From contig CAYZJH010000010.1 of assembly GCA_964478625.1 (NCBI GenBank), forward strand, positions 21,443-85,442: DNA of 64,000 bases, read 5' to 3'. The stretch's first letter is position 1. Each line of letters opens with the position of its first letter. This document shows, in pieces, positions 54,096 to 62,692 of the stretch. The notes under the pieces were generated by a model. The model was not told the DNA's origin and searched no databases. It saw only the letters and a list, made by a program, of their open reading frames with translations. Position numbers and translations under genes: made by a program. The stretch is from SKZT01 sp964478625 (GTDB taxonomy: Bacteria; Desulfobacterota; Desulfobacteria; Desulfobacterales; SKZT01).

Positions 54096-54115
54096 ATACC
54101 GGCGAAAGCCGGTAT
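54096..54115 (-). promoter_or_regulatory. Intercistronic hairpin between the two sheath genes
   Basis: ATACCGGC-GAAA-GCCGGTAT (plus-strand reading) is a perfect 8-bp stem in the 143-base gap. No T-run follows on the transcribed strand. It may therefore stabilise the upstream sheath A message or attenuate read-through rather than terminate. Confidence 0.5.
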
Positions 54116-54215
54116 CTTTGGTTTTCAAATGAACCAGGTCTCCGGCCTTCTCCGGAGTGGCTGAACCAAGTGATTTAGAATTATGATTTGAAATGGCAAT
54201 CCAAAATATTTAGCT

Positions 54216-55421
54216 TCAGCTGCCAGGTCCTGCCCATTGGCTAATACGAAAGATCACAAATTCCGCTGGTTTGACCACTGCTACACCGATTTCGGTAACC
54301 ACCTGACCCAGGTCCCGAATTTCAGGGGGGTTGGTTTCGGCATCACACTTGACAAAAAAGGCTTCCTGAGGCGTGCTGCCGAACAATGCACCGGCTCTCC
54401 AGACAGTTGTCAGAAAGGCACTGACATTGCGCGTAATTTTTGCCCATAAATCCGGTGTGTTGGGCTCAAAGACGACCCATTGTGTTCCCTGGTCAATAGA
54501 CTCTCGCAGAAACAAAAACAAGCGTCGAACACTGATATATTTCCACTCGGTATTGGCATCGCCGCCCAGGGTCCTTGCTCCCCAAACCGTAATGTTACCG
54601 TTGAAAGCACGGATAACATTGATGCCGTCCGGGTTTAGTCCATCCTGATCAGCCTTGCTCAGACGCGATTCAACCCCGAGAGCACCACGAATGACTACAT
54701 TAGCCGGTGCTTTGTGGACACCCCGTTGTGTGTCCACACGAGAATAAATTCCGGCAATATGTCCGCTCGGAGGCACATAAATGTTGCTGCCGGTGACAGG
54801 ATCAAAAACACTGATCCATGGAAAATAAAGCGCTGCGTAGTTGCTGTCGCGGACACCTCCCTGGATGTCATCCGGAGTAAAACTTGCAGTTCGCTGACCA
54901 TCCAGGATGCCAAAACGATCACCGGCATTTTCACAATGGTCGAGCACAGCTCCCTGGATACCGGCATCCAACGCACCGGGTACAGCCACTATGGAAATTT
55001 CATCAATAGCCTGAAACCGGCCAAGAGCTGCTCCGACAGCCGTCGCATCCGTACCGTCAGTGACACGGATCACCCAGCATCGGGTTCCGCCGTTGTTGAA
55101 AAAACCATAAACCGCGTGAGCCAGGGTCGTGTTTCCAGCTTGAAAGTCTCCAAAATTGTTTTTAAACTTTTCCCAACTGGTGATAAGACGTGGTTCACCC
55201 GCGGGAGCGACCTGGTAGGGGATGGGAACCGGATTTCCTTCACTGTCCAATACCGGATTGCCTGAGCTGTCCACCTCGAACCTGCCAGGCTGCGCAGGCA
55301 TGACGACATTGTTGGCCACCTGTCCGATAAATCCTGCTGTGCTGGTACCTACACCCGCTATCGGCTTGGCACCCCCTTCAACTTCTTCTACATATACACC
55401 CGGAGATAGATATTGTGGCAT
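54216..55421 (-). CDS. Contractile sheath protein A (main sheath)
   Basis: Protein of 401 residues from ATG 55421, behind AAGGAGG. An earlier in-frame ATG at 55451 is not supported. It begins PQYLSPGVYVEEVEGGAKPI and holds YGFFNNGGTRCWVIRV, VPPSGHIAGIYSRVDTQRGVHKAPANVVIRGA, VWGARTL and a C-terminal arm TEIGVAVVKPAEFVIFRI. First of the two sheath genes in transcription order with the strongest ribosome site, as expected for the bulk sheath. Confidence 0.95.
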   Translation of the reverse strand: MPQYLSPGVYVEEVEGGAKPIAGVGTSTAGFIGQVANNVVMPAQPGRFEVDSSGNPVLDSEGNPVPIPYQVAPAGEPRLITSWEKFKNNFGDFQAGNTTLAHAVYGFFNNGGTRCWVIRVTDGTDATAVGAALGRFQAIDEISIVAVPGALDAGIQGAVLDHCENAGDRFGILDGQRTASFTPDDIQGGVRDSNYAALYFPWISVFDPVTGSNIYVPPSGHIAGIYSRVDTQRGVHKAPANVVIRGALGVESRLSKADQDGLNPDGINVIRAFNGNITVWGARTLGGDANTEWKYISVRRLFLFLRESIDQGTQWVVFEPNTPDLWAKITRNVSAFLTTVWRAGALFGSTPQEAFFVKCDAETNPPEIRDLGQVVTEIGVAVVKPAEFVIFRISQWAGPGS

Positions 55422-55461
55422 GGTTAACCTCCTTAATATGTTAATGTACAACCTGATCTTC

Positions 55462-56091
55462 TCATGGCTCGGCCACGAGCACCACGTTCAAGATTTTTGT
55501 AACCCCGGCCTCTTCAATATCCACAATCCGCCTTGCAGACTGATAACCTCTGGCGGAAATCAACACCGTACGGAGACCTTTTTCCAATCCGGTGAGCATA
55601 TAGTTTCCATTGCTGTCACTGAAAGTTTTTTCACCGCTTCCGCTGATTCTTACCTCAGCCATAACAACTGCCTCGGCACCTTCTTCCCCCTGAGTTGTAA
55701 CGGTGCCTTTGAGGCTCGTGGGGGGAAGTTGAATAGTCACGGTTGCCATGACAATGTTTCCCCCCCCATTGCGGGTAACCTGGACTTCTTCTTTTCCCTG
55801 CCCGTATCGGCTGCCGTGTGCCGGAAGAGATGCAACAAGGGTATAAGCTCCATCCGGAAGATCAATAAAATGAAAATGACCATCTGCACCGGTCTGTGTT
55901 CTATCCGGCCGTTTCGACATTGAATTCCAGTGTTTTCCGAATTGTTCTGCTTTTATTTTCAGCCAATCGGTGAATTCTGCTGGAGCATCGAAGATTACAA
56001 CCGCAGCTCGACCAATGGTTTTGCCGGTATCGCTATTTCTGACCTGTCCGCTGATTGCGGCCGTGTGCCGGACAATTTCCCAATCGGTCAT
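55462..56091 (-). CDS. Carboxypeptidase-regulatory-like beta-sandwich protein
   Basis: Protein of 209 residues with two carboxypeptidase regulatory-like domains. The first (SGQVRNSDTGKTIGRAAV...DGHFHFIDLPDGAYTLVASLPAHG) and the second (LKGTVTTQGEEGAEAVVMAEVRISGSG...NGNYMLTGLEKGLRTVLISARGY) share the strand pattern. There is no signal peptide. It overlaps the Pvc16-like gene by four bases and is placed between cap and sheath. Likely a decoration or cap-associated particle protein; role inferred. Confidence 0.8.
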   Translation of the reverse strand: MTDWEIVRHTAAISGQVRNSDTGKTIGRAAVVIFDAPAEFTDWLKIKAEQFGKHWNSMSKRPDRTQTGADGHFHFIDLPDGAYTLVASLPAHGSRYGQGKEEVQVTRNGGGNIVMATVTIQLPPTSLKGTVTTQGEEGAEAVVMAEVRISGSGEKTFSDSNGNYMLTGLEKGLRTVLISARGYQSARRIVDIEEAGVTKILNVVLVAEP

Positions 56092-56702
56092 GGGGCCACC
56101 TCTTTTTCTGTTTTGAATTTCAGGATCTTTTCGGTCACCACTTCGACCTCGTAAAGTTTATGGACATCCGTACTGATGGTGACGGTGTAATTTAATGCGG
56201 CTTTGGGTTTTCCTCCCAGGGCCTGCCAGAATTCTCCAAGGCTCTGCAAACGACCCGGTTGAAGGGTGGCCACCGGCAAAGGGGGATTCTGGTCTTTCAG
56301 TCTGCCCTTTAATACTTCCCTCGGGATCGTGGCGTGACGCAACAACACCATCATCACCTCTCCCAAAAGCCTGTGTTCATCCAGGGAAGGATTGGTAGAA
56401 CTTTGACTTGGCCATGCGGTCACCAGATAAGAGCATTCAATCCGCACCGGTGATCGTTTTTTGGTGGTTGTGCCGTCAATTTTTCGTTCCATGATCCACT
56501 CATTGGATCGAAGTTCACGATTTTCGCGAACATCATAGAGAAAAAGGTCGATGGCCGGGAGAGTCACCAAATCGGGCGGAAACTGATCATCCGGAGTTGC
56601 AAAGCTGATCGTCACACGTGTGGTAGCGTCGGGCGATACCAGCTCATGCGGGAGTTCACGTAAGAGCAGTTCTTCAAGCGTTTTGTCAAGATCATGAATC
56701 AT
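56088..56702 (-). CDS. Pvc16-family (DUF4255) tail cap protein
   Basis: Protein of 204 residues. The family pattern is clear: DLDKTLEELLLRELP start, LPAIDLFLYDVRENRELRSNEW, PVRIECSYLVTAWP, EHRLLGEVMMVLLRHATIP, LGEFWQALGGKPKAALNYTVTI. The family caps the distal end of tube and sheath. It overlaps the DUF4157 gene and the next gene by four bases each. Confidence 0.93.
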   Translation of the reverse strand: MIHDLDKTLEELLLRELPHELVSPDATTRVTISFATPDDQFPPDLVTLPAIDLFLYDVRENRELRSNEWIMERKIDGTTTKKRSPVRIECSYLVTAWPSQSSTNPSLDEHRLLGEVMMVLLRHATIPREVLKGRLKDQNPPLPVATLQPGRLQSLGEFWQALGGKPKAALNYTVTISTDVHKLYEVEVVTEKILKFKTEKEVAP

Positions 56703-57394
56703 GTTTCCTGTTCCTGCCGTATCACCGCCCGTGCCGCCGCATCCGCCTCCTGCTCGTAACGATCTCCGGGCTGACCAACGGTAAGTTTGGATTGGATTTC
56801 ATCTTTATTTTGCTGAACCACATGGGTCAGTTCATGGGCTAAAAGTTCCCGACCGGCTGAAGTACCGGGGGTATAATTTCCCTGTCGAAAAAAAATATCC
56901 CGGCCGGTGGTAAAAGCATGAGAGTTGAGTTTTTGATTTAAAAAATCCGCTCTGGAGTCAGTATGGATGCGAACCGTGCTGAAGTCGGCGCCAAATGAGG
57001 ATTCCATTCGCTCACGGACACCGTTGTCAAGCTGTTGTCCGGTTCCGCGGGCGCTCTGAATGGTTTTTTCCAGGTACGGATGGACATCAGTTTCAGATGA
57101 GGCTTTCATTCTTAGCTCCAGTACCTGTTGTACACATCGGTTTCCCAATTGCCTTTGCAGGCTCAGAATCGACTGGTTGGTCAGTAAAGATCCGAAAGCG
57201 GACAAAGGTTTCAGGTGAATGGCATATGAGCGTGCTTGTGAACCATTACCCATGTGAGAAGCAGTTTTTGTCATAAGAATGGAATATCGGGGCAGGGAAG
57301 GTTCAATTTGGGATTTTCCCTGCCGAAAGGTTTTTGATGGCGGAACCGGCTCTGCCCTGTTCATTTTGTTATGCCGTAATTGATACTCCTGCAT
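56699..57394 (-). CDS. DUF4157 eCIS-associated protein with HELTH metalloprotease-like motif
   Basis: Protein of 231 residues from ATG 57394 with AGG six bases upstream. ATG 57406 is an alternative. LQRQLGNRCVQQVL (about 80-93) is the LGNxxVQ element. The DUF4157 core follows: RERMESSFGADFSTVRIHTDSRADFLNQKLNSHAFTTGRDIFFRQGNY, then LLAHELTHVVQQ (187-191 HELTH). The N-terminal 70 residues are disordered and basic. DUF4157 is a recurrent eCIS companion, on toxins or as a stand-alone protein. Here no toxin domain is attached. Confidence 0.9.
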   Translation of the reverse strand: MQEYQLRHNKMNRAEPVPPSKTFRQGKSQIEPSLPRYSILMTKTASHMGNGSQARSYAIHLKPLSAFGSLLTNQSILSLQRQLGNRCVQQVLELRMKASSETDVHPYLEKTIQSARGTGQQLDNGVRERMESSFGADFSTVRIHTDSRADFLNQKLNSHAFTTGRDIFFRQGNYTPGTSAGRELLAHELTHVVQQNKDEIQSKLTVGQPGDRYEQEADAAARAVIRQEQET

Positions 57395-57414
57395 AGCAAA
57401 CCTCATTTTTCATG

Positions 57415-59607
57415 TTAAATTTTGGCATATTTTCCGAACTCACCTTCTGCTGCCACTTTACCCATTTTCTGGTATTCTCTTCGCATGGCGTGGATCAGAT
57501 GGGCCATGTTGACAAGGTGTCCATCATCTGCAGCGAGAAACGCCGCGGCCAAAGCCACGTTTCGAATATTGCCCCCTGATATATCGAATTTTCGAGCCAT
57601 AAACTTCAGATCCAGTTCTCTGCTTCTGGGGATTTGATCCGGCCAAATCTTTTCCCATATGCGAAGGCGATCCTGTTCTGATGGAAACGGAAATTCCACT
57701 GTAAAATGTATTCTGCGAACAAACGCCTCATCCATATTTTTCCGAAAATTGGTCGCCAATATCACAATACCTTCATATTCTTCCATCTTCTGCAGTAAAT
57801 AACTGATCTCAATGTTGGCATATCGGTCGTGAGAATCACGTATTTCACTTCTTTTACCGAACAAAGCATCTGCTTCATCAAAAAAAAGAATCGCGTTGCT
57901 GGTCTGTGCTTCCTCAAAAATTTTGGCCAGGTGCTTTTCTGTTTCTCCGATATATTTGCTGACCACTGCAGAAAGATCGATCTTGTAAAGATCCAGTGAA
58001 AGTTCCCCGGCAATGACTTCAGCCGCCATGGTTTTGCCTGTGCCCGAAGGGCCGGCAAAAAGTGCATTGACTCCCTTTCCAAGGGAAACCTTTTGACCAA
58101 AACCCCATTCGTTAAAGACACGGGCCCGATATTTTACATAATTGCAGATCTCATCCAATTGACGGAGACGGTCACCTGGAAGCACAATGTCATCCCAGCA
58201 ATAATGGGGAGTGATTTTTTGCGCCAATACACCCAAATTACGATTCGACTGCAGACGACAGGCGGAATAAAGGTCTTTCATGTTCACTGTTGGGGTTTCA
58301 GGGTTGCGCCAGCGTGCAAGATTGTGTGCGGTGACCGCTGCATTATGAATCTGTCCCCCCGTCAGACGGAATTTGTTTGCTACCGTACTCAGATCCAGAT
58401 CATCTCCCAAAGTTTCTGTTCCGTTGAAAGTTCGTTTCCATAACTCTAACCGGTCTGAGTAGCTGTGAAGAGGAAATTCAACTCTCATGAAGGAAAAATC
58501 ATTGAGGACATCCATGGGTTCCCATGCGGATTTGCCTGCCAGAAACGTGACACCTGTCTGATTTTTTAGCTCATGAAAAAATATCTCCTGAAAAGTATTG
58601 TGATCATCATCGACGACCAGGGCATCAAATCGGCTCCAGTAAATGGCCGCGTCCTGGAGGCGAGCTTCACGATAAATCAAGGAAAGCGCATGATCCAGGT
58701 TTGATCCGGTAATCTTAAGGAGCTGATCTGTTTTAACTATTAATAACTTGAGGCCTGATTCAGCACAAAGTGCTTCTGCAGCCATTTGTTTCCCGACTCC
58801 GTAGGATCCTTGAAAATAAAATACCATCTGTTTCGGAGAAGTCCTGTTTTTCTGGCAAAATCGCACAAACCTTTGTTTTATATCCTCAGAAAGAACCAGA
58901 TCTTCCCAACGGACCCGAGGAGAAATAATACGGGCATACCATTTCAGGGCCGTATCCGGATCATTTGAGCCGTGAAGATAATCCACGATGCGATCGTCCA
59001 CCTTGAGGTATTTTCCCAATAATGGTGTATTTGGGTAGGAAGGATCATCGGATATTTGCAAAAGTTGAAATTTGCGTAGTGAAGCCTCTTCAGAAAAATA
59101 TCGCCGAGCCGCCAGTTTGTGTTCATAAGAGGGAGACAGCAAGTTGAGAACGAGGTCCACGCTCGGTTTCTTTCTGGTGACATCATCCTGAAGATAGGCA
59201 AAAAGACGCTCGTAGCGCAGATCAAATTCCGGGGCCAGGCAGATCAGGAGTGTTTGGATCTCGAAAGGTTCCAAACCGAATTGTCGGGTCAGTCTGTCCA
59301 GACGAAGAGAGATTCCCCTGCGTTTACTTTCAGCTTTGCACTCAGCAATCCGTGCGGCAATCCGCTCGGAAAAGTTCTGTAAATCAGCGAGAGAAATTGG
59401 TGCCGGTGCAGTGGCCCATTGGGGCAAGCCTGCAGGTTCCTCCAGAAGAGCATCGACTTGGGATTCAGGAATATAAAGTCCCTGAAACTCACTGTCGAAC
59501 TTTTGAATATGTCTGGCGCGGTTAACCTGAGTTCGAATCAGAACATCGATATATTCCAGCTCCGCAAGAAGGTGTTCAGTAGAATTGCGATAGTATGTTT
59601 TACCCAT
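57415..59607 (-). CDS. AAA+ ATPase of the contractile particle (Pvc15-type)
   Basis: Protein of 730 residues from ATG 59607 with GAAGG before it; the longer frame to 59652 is not needed. Residues 1-225 form an N-terminal helical domain. A first AAA module (about 230-430) has a degenerate Walker A, GSYGVGKQM (no Ser/Thr after GK), and VVDDD as Walker B. The second (about 480-690) is canonical: GPSGTGKT (519-526), LFFDEADALFG, RRIHFTVEFPFP. Required for assembly of Afp-type particles. It opens the structural block. Confidence 0.93.
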   Translation of the reverse strand: MGKTYYRNSTEHLLAELEYIDVLIRTQVNRARHIQKFDSEFQGLYIPESQVDALLEEPAGLPQWATAPAPISLADLQNFSERIAARIAECKAESKRRGISLRLDRLTRQFGLEPFEIQTLLICLAPEFDLRYERLFAYLQDDVTRKKPSVDLVLNLLSPSYEHKLAARRYFSEEASLRKFQLLQISDDPSYPNTPLLGKYLKVDDRIVDYLHGSNDPDTALKWYARIISPRVRWEDLVLSEDIKQRFVRFCQKNRTSPKQMVFYFQGSYGVGKQMAAEALCAESGLKLLIVKTDQLLKITGSNLDHALSLIYREARLQDAAIYWSRFDALVVDDDHNTFQEIFFHELKNQTGVTFLAGKSAWEPMDVLNDFSFMRVEFPLHSYSDRLELWKRTFNGTETLGDDLDLSTVANKFRLTGGQIHNAAVTAHNLARWRNPETPTVNMKDLYSACRLQSNRNLGVLAQKITPHYCWDDIVLPGDRLRQLDEICNYVKYRARVFNEWGFGQKVSLGKGVNALFAGPSGTGKTMAAEVIAGELSLDLYKIDLSAVVSKYIGETEKHLAKIFEEAQTSNAILFFDEADALFGKRSEIRDSHDRYANIEISYLLQKMEEYEGIVILATNFRKNMDEAFVRRIHFTVEFPFPSEQDRLRIWEKIWPDQIPRSRELDLKFMARKFDISGGNIRNVALAAAFLAADDGHLVNMAHLIHAMRREYQKMGKVAAEGEFGKYAKI

Positions 59608-59627
59608 AATGACCTTCAGCCAGAGGT

Positions 59628-59936
59628 TTAATGAATTACCATCGGCGGACACCCAAACCGGGCACTTAGCTCCGCCTTTTCGATTACCGAATACAACCGA
59701 TAAAAATCGAACGTTATGGTTCTCTGTTCATGAGTATTCTTATAATAGCGTGCGACCATTCCCATCGGGGTTGGCCGAGGGAAGCGGCATTCGGGGATTG
59801 TTTCTTCAAAATGAGCGAAGAAATTCAACATGTTTTGCGAAACAACACATTCGCATACCCTTCTGACTGAACTCCTAGAGCAAAACAGGTGCCACCACTG
59901 GGCAGTTTTATCTGAAAGAAAAATAAAATCTGTCAT
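59628..59936 (-). CDS. Small hypothetical protein ahead of the AAA+ gene
   Basis: A 102-residue frame ending 20 bases before the ATPase start on the same strand. The ribosome site is weak (no clear GGAG before ATG 59936). The sequence is aromatic- and Cys-containing (KTAQWWHLFCSRSSVRRVCECVVSQN, TFDFYRLYSVIEKAELSARFG). The codon texture looks coding, and it could be the first gene of the operon. No family recognised. Confidence 0.45.
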   Translation of the reverse strand: MTDFIFLSDKTAQWWHLFCSRSSVRRVCECVVSQNMLNFFAHFEETIPECRFPRPTPMGMVARYYKNTHEQRTITFDFYRLYSVIEKAELSARFGCPPMVIH

Positions 59937-60001
59937 TTCAATAGGTTAACGGTATATTGGGTTTCTGAAATACCCATTTTCAGAGAAGAAAAGGCAATCC
60001 G

Positions 60002-60207
60002 GATGTTACATCATGACGCGGTATAGAAAAGAGCAGGTATGAAGCCTTTGATTGGTCATTAAGTTCTATCTATTTAATATATCAAATGGTTAGTTCAGAT
60101 TTTGAATCAGCGGAATTAAAATATCCTTGGGTGTAACATCCATATGTTACACATCGGTGGGCAGAAACATGAGAAAAAACAATTTCGCCAATTCCGAGTG
60201 TAACATC
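60002..60207. promoter_or_regulatory. Cluster of TGTAACAT operator-like sites upstream of the eCIS block
   Basis: The 507-base gap 59937-60443 has no supported gene. It contains a perfect palindrome GTGTAACAT-CCAT-ATGTTACAC (60131-60152) and two further half-sites: GATGTTACA at 60002-60010 and GTGTAACATC at 60198-60207, the latter followed by GTCAC. Three occurrences within about 200 bases directly upstream of a large minus-strand operon suggest a regulator-binding region. The regulator is not identified. Confidence 0.55.
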
Positions 60208-60443
60208 TTTTTGTCACGTGACTGTTCACAGGTGGTTTAAAACCGTCACATTCTAAAATGTTTAAATACCCTCATTGATGTCAATCCGCGGAGATGAAAA
60301 TCCCCTTTAAACACTTTCGGCCATGGAAGAACTTTTTCTATCCTGCAAATCATTGCGTGAAGCAACCAGATAAATGATATTGGCCGGATTAGATAACCGG
60401 AATCCTTTAAAACCTTCCGGAAAAGCTTTTATTTCGTTACCAG

Positions 60444-60749
60444 TCATAATTTTTCTATCAAAAGGATTTCGATGATAGTTCCATACATGTTAATGCTGGC
60501 CATATCCTCCAATCTTCGAGCGGTCACACGGACCCGGAGACCATCAATGGAAAATTCCTCGGGCAGGTTGATGGGTTCATATTTTTCCCCATCATCAGCA
60601 TCAATTGCATAAAAGCCGGTTTCCAGCGCTTTATAACTGACTGTTCCTGTAATGTTGACCGATACCTCTGAGGGTGGTATCTCATCGGTGCATCCGCTGA
60701 TGAAAATCAGCATGGTCATCACAAATAATTTTATGTCTTTTTTTATCAT
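60444..60749 (-). CDS. Small lipoprotein
   Basis: Protein of about 101 residues if ATG 60749 is used. Upstream in-frame ATGs would add a non-signal extension. MIKKDIKLFVMTMLIFISGCTDE is a lipoprotein signal with Cys at about residue 20 (ISGC lipobox). The mature part is a small strand-rich domain (NITGTVSYKALETGFYAID, LRVRVTARRLED, GTIIEILLIEKL), consistent with an OB-like fold. It lies in the leader region of the cluster, between the operator-like sites and the EEP-family gene. Envelope location is expected; function unknown. Confidence 0.7.
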   Translation of the reverse strand: MIKKDIKLFVMTMLIFISGCTDEIPPSEVSVNITGTVSYKALETGFYAIDADDGEKYEPINLPEEFSIDGLRVRVTARRLEDMASINMYGTIIEILLIEKL

Positions 60750-60871
60750 AGGTTTCAATTTTTCCTGGTTAATGATCATGATCGATTGTTTCATTTTTAC
60801 AATACCGCATCTTGTTTGTGACAATATCTCATATCGGTATCGATGATGGAAGGATCAAATCACAACGAAAA

Positions 60872-61996
60872 TCAAACAGAAATGTGAACCGATACCGGAA
60901 GATGATCGCTGGTTCGGTTGGCCTTGGTTAACAAAGCGTTGATGCGCTGGTGGATGGTGTGTTCTACCAGTCCGGCATGAGGTTCCACCCTGGGAAATGC
61001 GTTTTTTCCCACCAAAGGTTGAGTGAATAAAATATGGTCAATGAGCTGGAATCGGGTTGGATCAACCGGATCTGAAGGCAACGTGTCTGCTCCCTGACGT
61101 TGTCTTGACCACTCTTCGATTCGGTCGTGAAACTGAGTCGTCCAACGCATCCGGTCATTAAAATCAAAAAGGGCATGGTTCAGAAATCGCCGCGCGAAAA
61201 AGACATCTCCCTGAAGGTTGGAGACCAGGTCGAAAAAAAGAAATTCCCGTTCAAAATAACCGCGGCCTGGGCCATCGTTCATATCGCCGCAAACAAAAAT
61301 ACGAGGATTGGGCTCCTGTTCAAATCTTTTTTCGATATACCGGCGGATATCAGAGGCTTCGGTTGCTAAACGGATGCGGGCTCGCAAAGCTTCATTCACA
61401 AAATCTTCCATCAGATTTCCGGTCTCATCAAACGGCTTCATGGTATTGATTTTGCTCTTCAGATGCCCTCCGATAAATTCCAGTTCTACTCCTGACAGCC
61501 TCATGATGAGAGTCTGCGGGTGACGCCAGTGATTATGGGTTGATGAGTCTAGCTTTCCCCAGTAATGAACAGGCCATTCCGATTGTCCGGTCAGATCCTG
61601 CCAAATTCTTGGATTAAGGATATAGGCGCCTGATTCCTGAAACAAGCCATCGCGGACCAGAAACCAAATCCACTGGTTGCCGGTCAGGTTGTTTCCCTGC
61701 ATGGCGTAAAGCTTCTGAAGAGCCTGACGGGGGTTTTCCGGATTTTCCCGGAGGATTTCATCAGTACCGGGAATGGTTGCCACATGATAACGATTGTCAA
61801 GTCCGTCAGGAGATTTTACCCAGGTCTGCAAATCGGAAAGATTTCCGGGACCTTCGATAATACAAAGAATATCCGGATTCATAGAGGTGATTTCCTCGAT
61901 GATACCCCGTAGTTTGGGTTGCCGGTTTTGAGGCGGTTCAGGAAGAAGACGTCCGAAATGTTCGATATTCCATGTCGTCAATTTGAGTGTGCCCAT
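60872..61996 (-). CDS. Endonuclease/exonuclease/phosphatase family enzyme
   Basis: Protein of 374 residues behind AAAGGAG. EEP-fold motifs: TTWNIEHFG (Asn10), ILCIIEG (metal Glu48), EFIGGHLKSK (His), VCGDMNDGPG (Asp/Asn pair) and TSDHLPVSV at the end. The family includes DNase I-like nucleases, sphingomyelinases and inositol phosphatases. There is no signal peptide. The substrate cannot be told from sequence. It has its own ribosome site and sits outside the structural block, but in the same orientation, so it may be an additional effector-type hydrolase. Confidence 0.85.
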   Translation of the reverse strand: MGTLKLTTWNIEHFGRLLPEPPQNRQPKLRGIIEEITSMNPDILCIIEGPGNLSDLQTWVKSPDGLDNRYHVATIPGTDEILRENPENPRQALQKLYAMQGNNLTGNQWIWFLVRDGLFQESGAYILNPRIWQDLTGQSEWPVHYWGKLDSSTHNHWRHPQTLIMRLSGVELEFIGGHLKSKINTMKPFDETGNLMEDFVNEALRARIRLATEASDIRRYIEKRFEQEPNPRIFVCGDMNDGPGRGYFEREFLFFDLVSNLQGDVFFARRFLNHALFDFNDRMRWTTQFHDRIEEWSRQRQGADTLPSDPVDPTRFQLIDHILFTQPLVGKNAFPRVEPHAGLVEHTIHQRINALLTKANRTSDHLPVSVHISV

Positions 61997-62110
61997 AAGA
62001 AGCTCCTTTTTTTTTGAGCTGATTGTTTTTGCCGAGGCCGAAGTTGAGTCATAGTTACGAATCAGGTTTTTTATGGAACACTGACTATCCTGACAGGAGA
62101 AAGTTTTCCG

Positions 62111-62226
62111 TCATGCCGGGCTTGATCCGGCATCCGGAAAATCCAGCTTCCTGAATCCAGCCGGATAGTGATGAAACGCTTCACTTCGTTTACGGCTCCC
62201 GGTTCAAGCCCGGGACAAGCTTCGCC
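62111..62226 (-). repeat. Dispersed palindromic repeat, copy 2 (inverted relative to 9194-9317)
   Basis: The reverse complement of this block matches 9194-9317 along most of its length, including CTTGAACCGGGAGCC, AAGTGAAGCG and GATGCCGGATCAAGCCCGGCATGAC. The two copies flank the whole minus-strand cluster in opposite orientation. Confidence 0.75.
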
Positions 62227-62291
62227 TATTAATGTCAAAAATTAAGGTACTAATTGATACCAGCATGGTGGTATGAAAGCACTTTCCTGCC

Positions 62292-62527
62292 TGTCATTCT
62301 GAGGCACCGACTCGTAACGGCTTGATGATTGAAAAGAAAATATTTCCCGATAAGTTGATTTAAACCACGGTGACCGAAGAATCTCTGTTCCCTGAGCTGG
62401 ACCGGTCATCAGGTCTGCCTTAGAATTGAAAAAAGAAAGTCCGTGCTGGTTTGAAGGTAAGATTCTTCGTCGGCCATTGAACTCGTGCCATATAATAGTT
62501 CATAATTTTGGCCTCCTCAGAATGACA
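62292..62527. repeat. Inverted-repeat element with TGTCATTCTGAGG ends
   Basis: TGTCATTCTGAGG (62292-62304) and its exact reverse complement CCTCAGAATGACA (62515-62527) bound a 236-base segment containing CGAAGAATC-type inner repeats on both strands. A third end sequence, TGTCATTCTGAGG, occurs at 63981-63993 and runs off the window. No transposase. Confidence 0.65.
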
Positions 62528-62692
62528 ATCTTTAATCCCTTGTCAATTCATCAACTTAGTAAGGGTGTGATCAGTTACCGGAGTGCCATCAACAGCCTGG
62601 TGATTCGGGGAAGGGGGGATCTTTTGGAATTTCGCCATCAGGGTGCGGTCCTGATTCTCATCGGTTGTGGTGATTGATCGCAAGGCCATTTG

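Larger units (their letters stand above)
61997..62692. other. Non-coding repeat-rich spacer
   Basis: No gene is supported in these 696 bases. The stretch holds two repeat elements, annotated separately, and their degenerate flanks. Short frames across 62426-62677 are built from repeat sequence and are not convincing. Confidence 0.6.

Noticed and set aside
54096..54115. Hairpin as a rho-independent terminator
   Set aside because: No T-run follows it on the transcribed minus strand.
38673..59607. Type VI secretion system or complete prophage
   Set aside because: No TssJLM membrane genes and no capsid, terminase or integrase genes; the gene set and order are eCIS-type.
62426..62677. Plus-strand 83-residue frame
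   Set aside because: It is built partly from an inverted-repeat element, has no ribosome site and no resemblance to a protein family.
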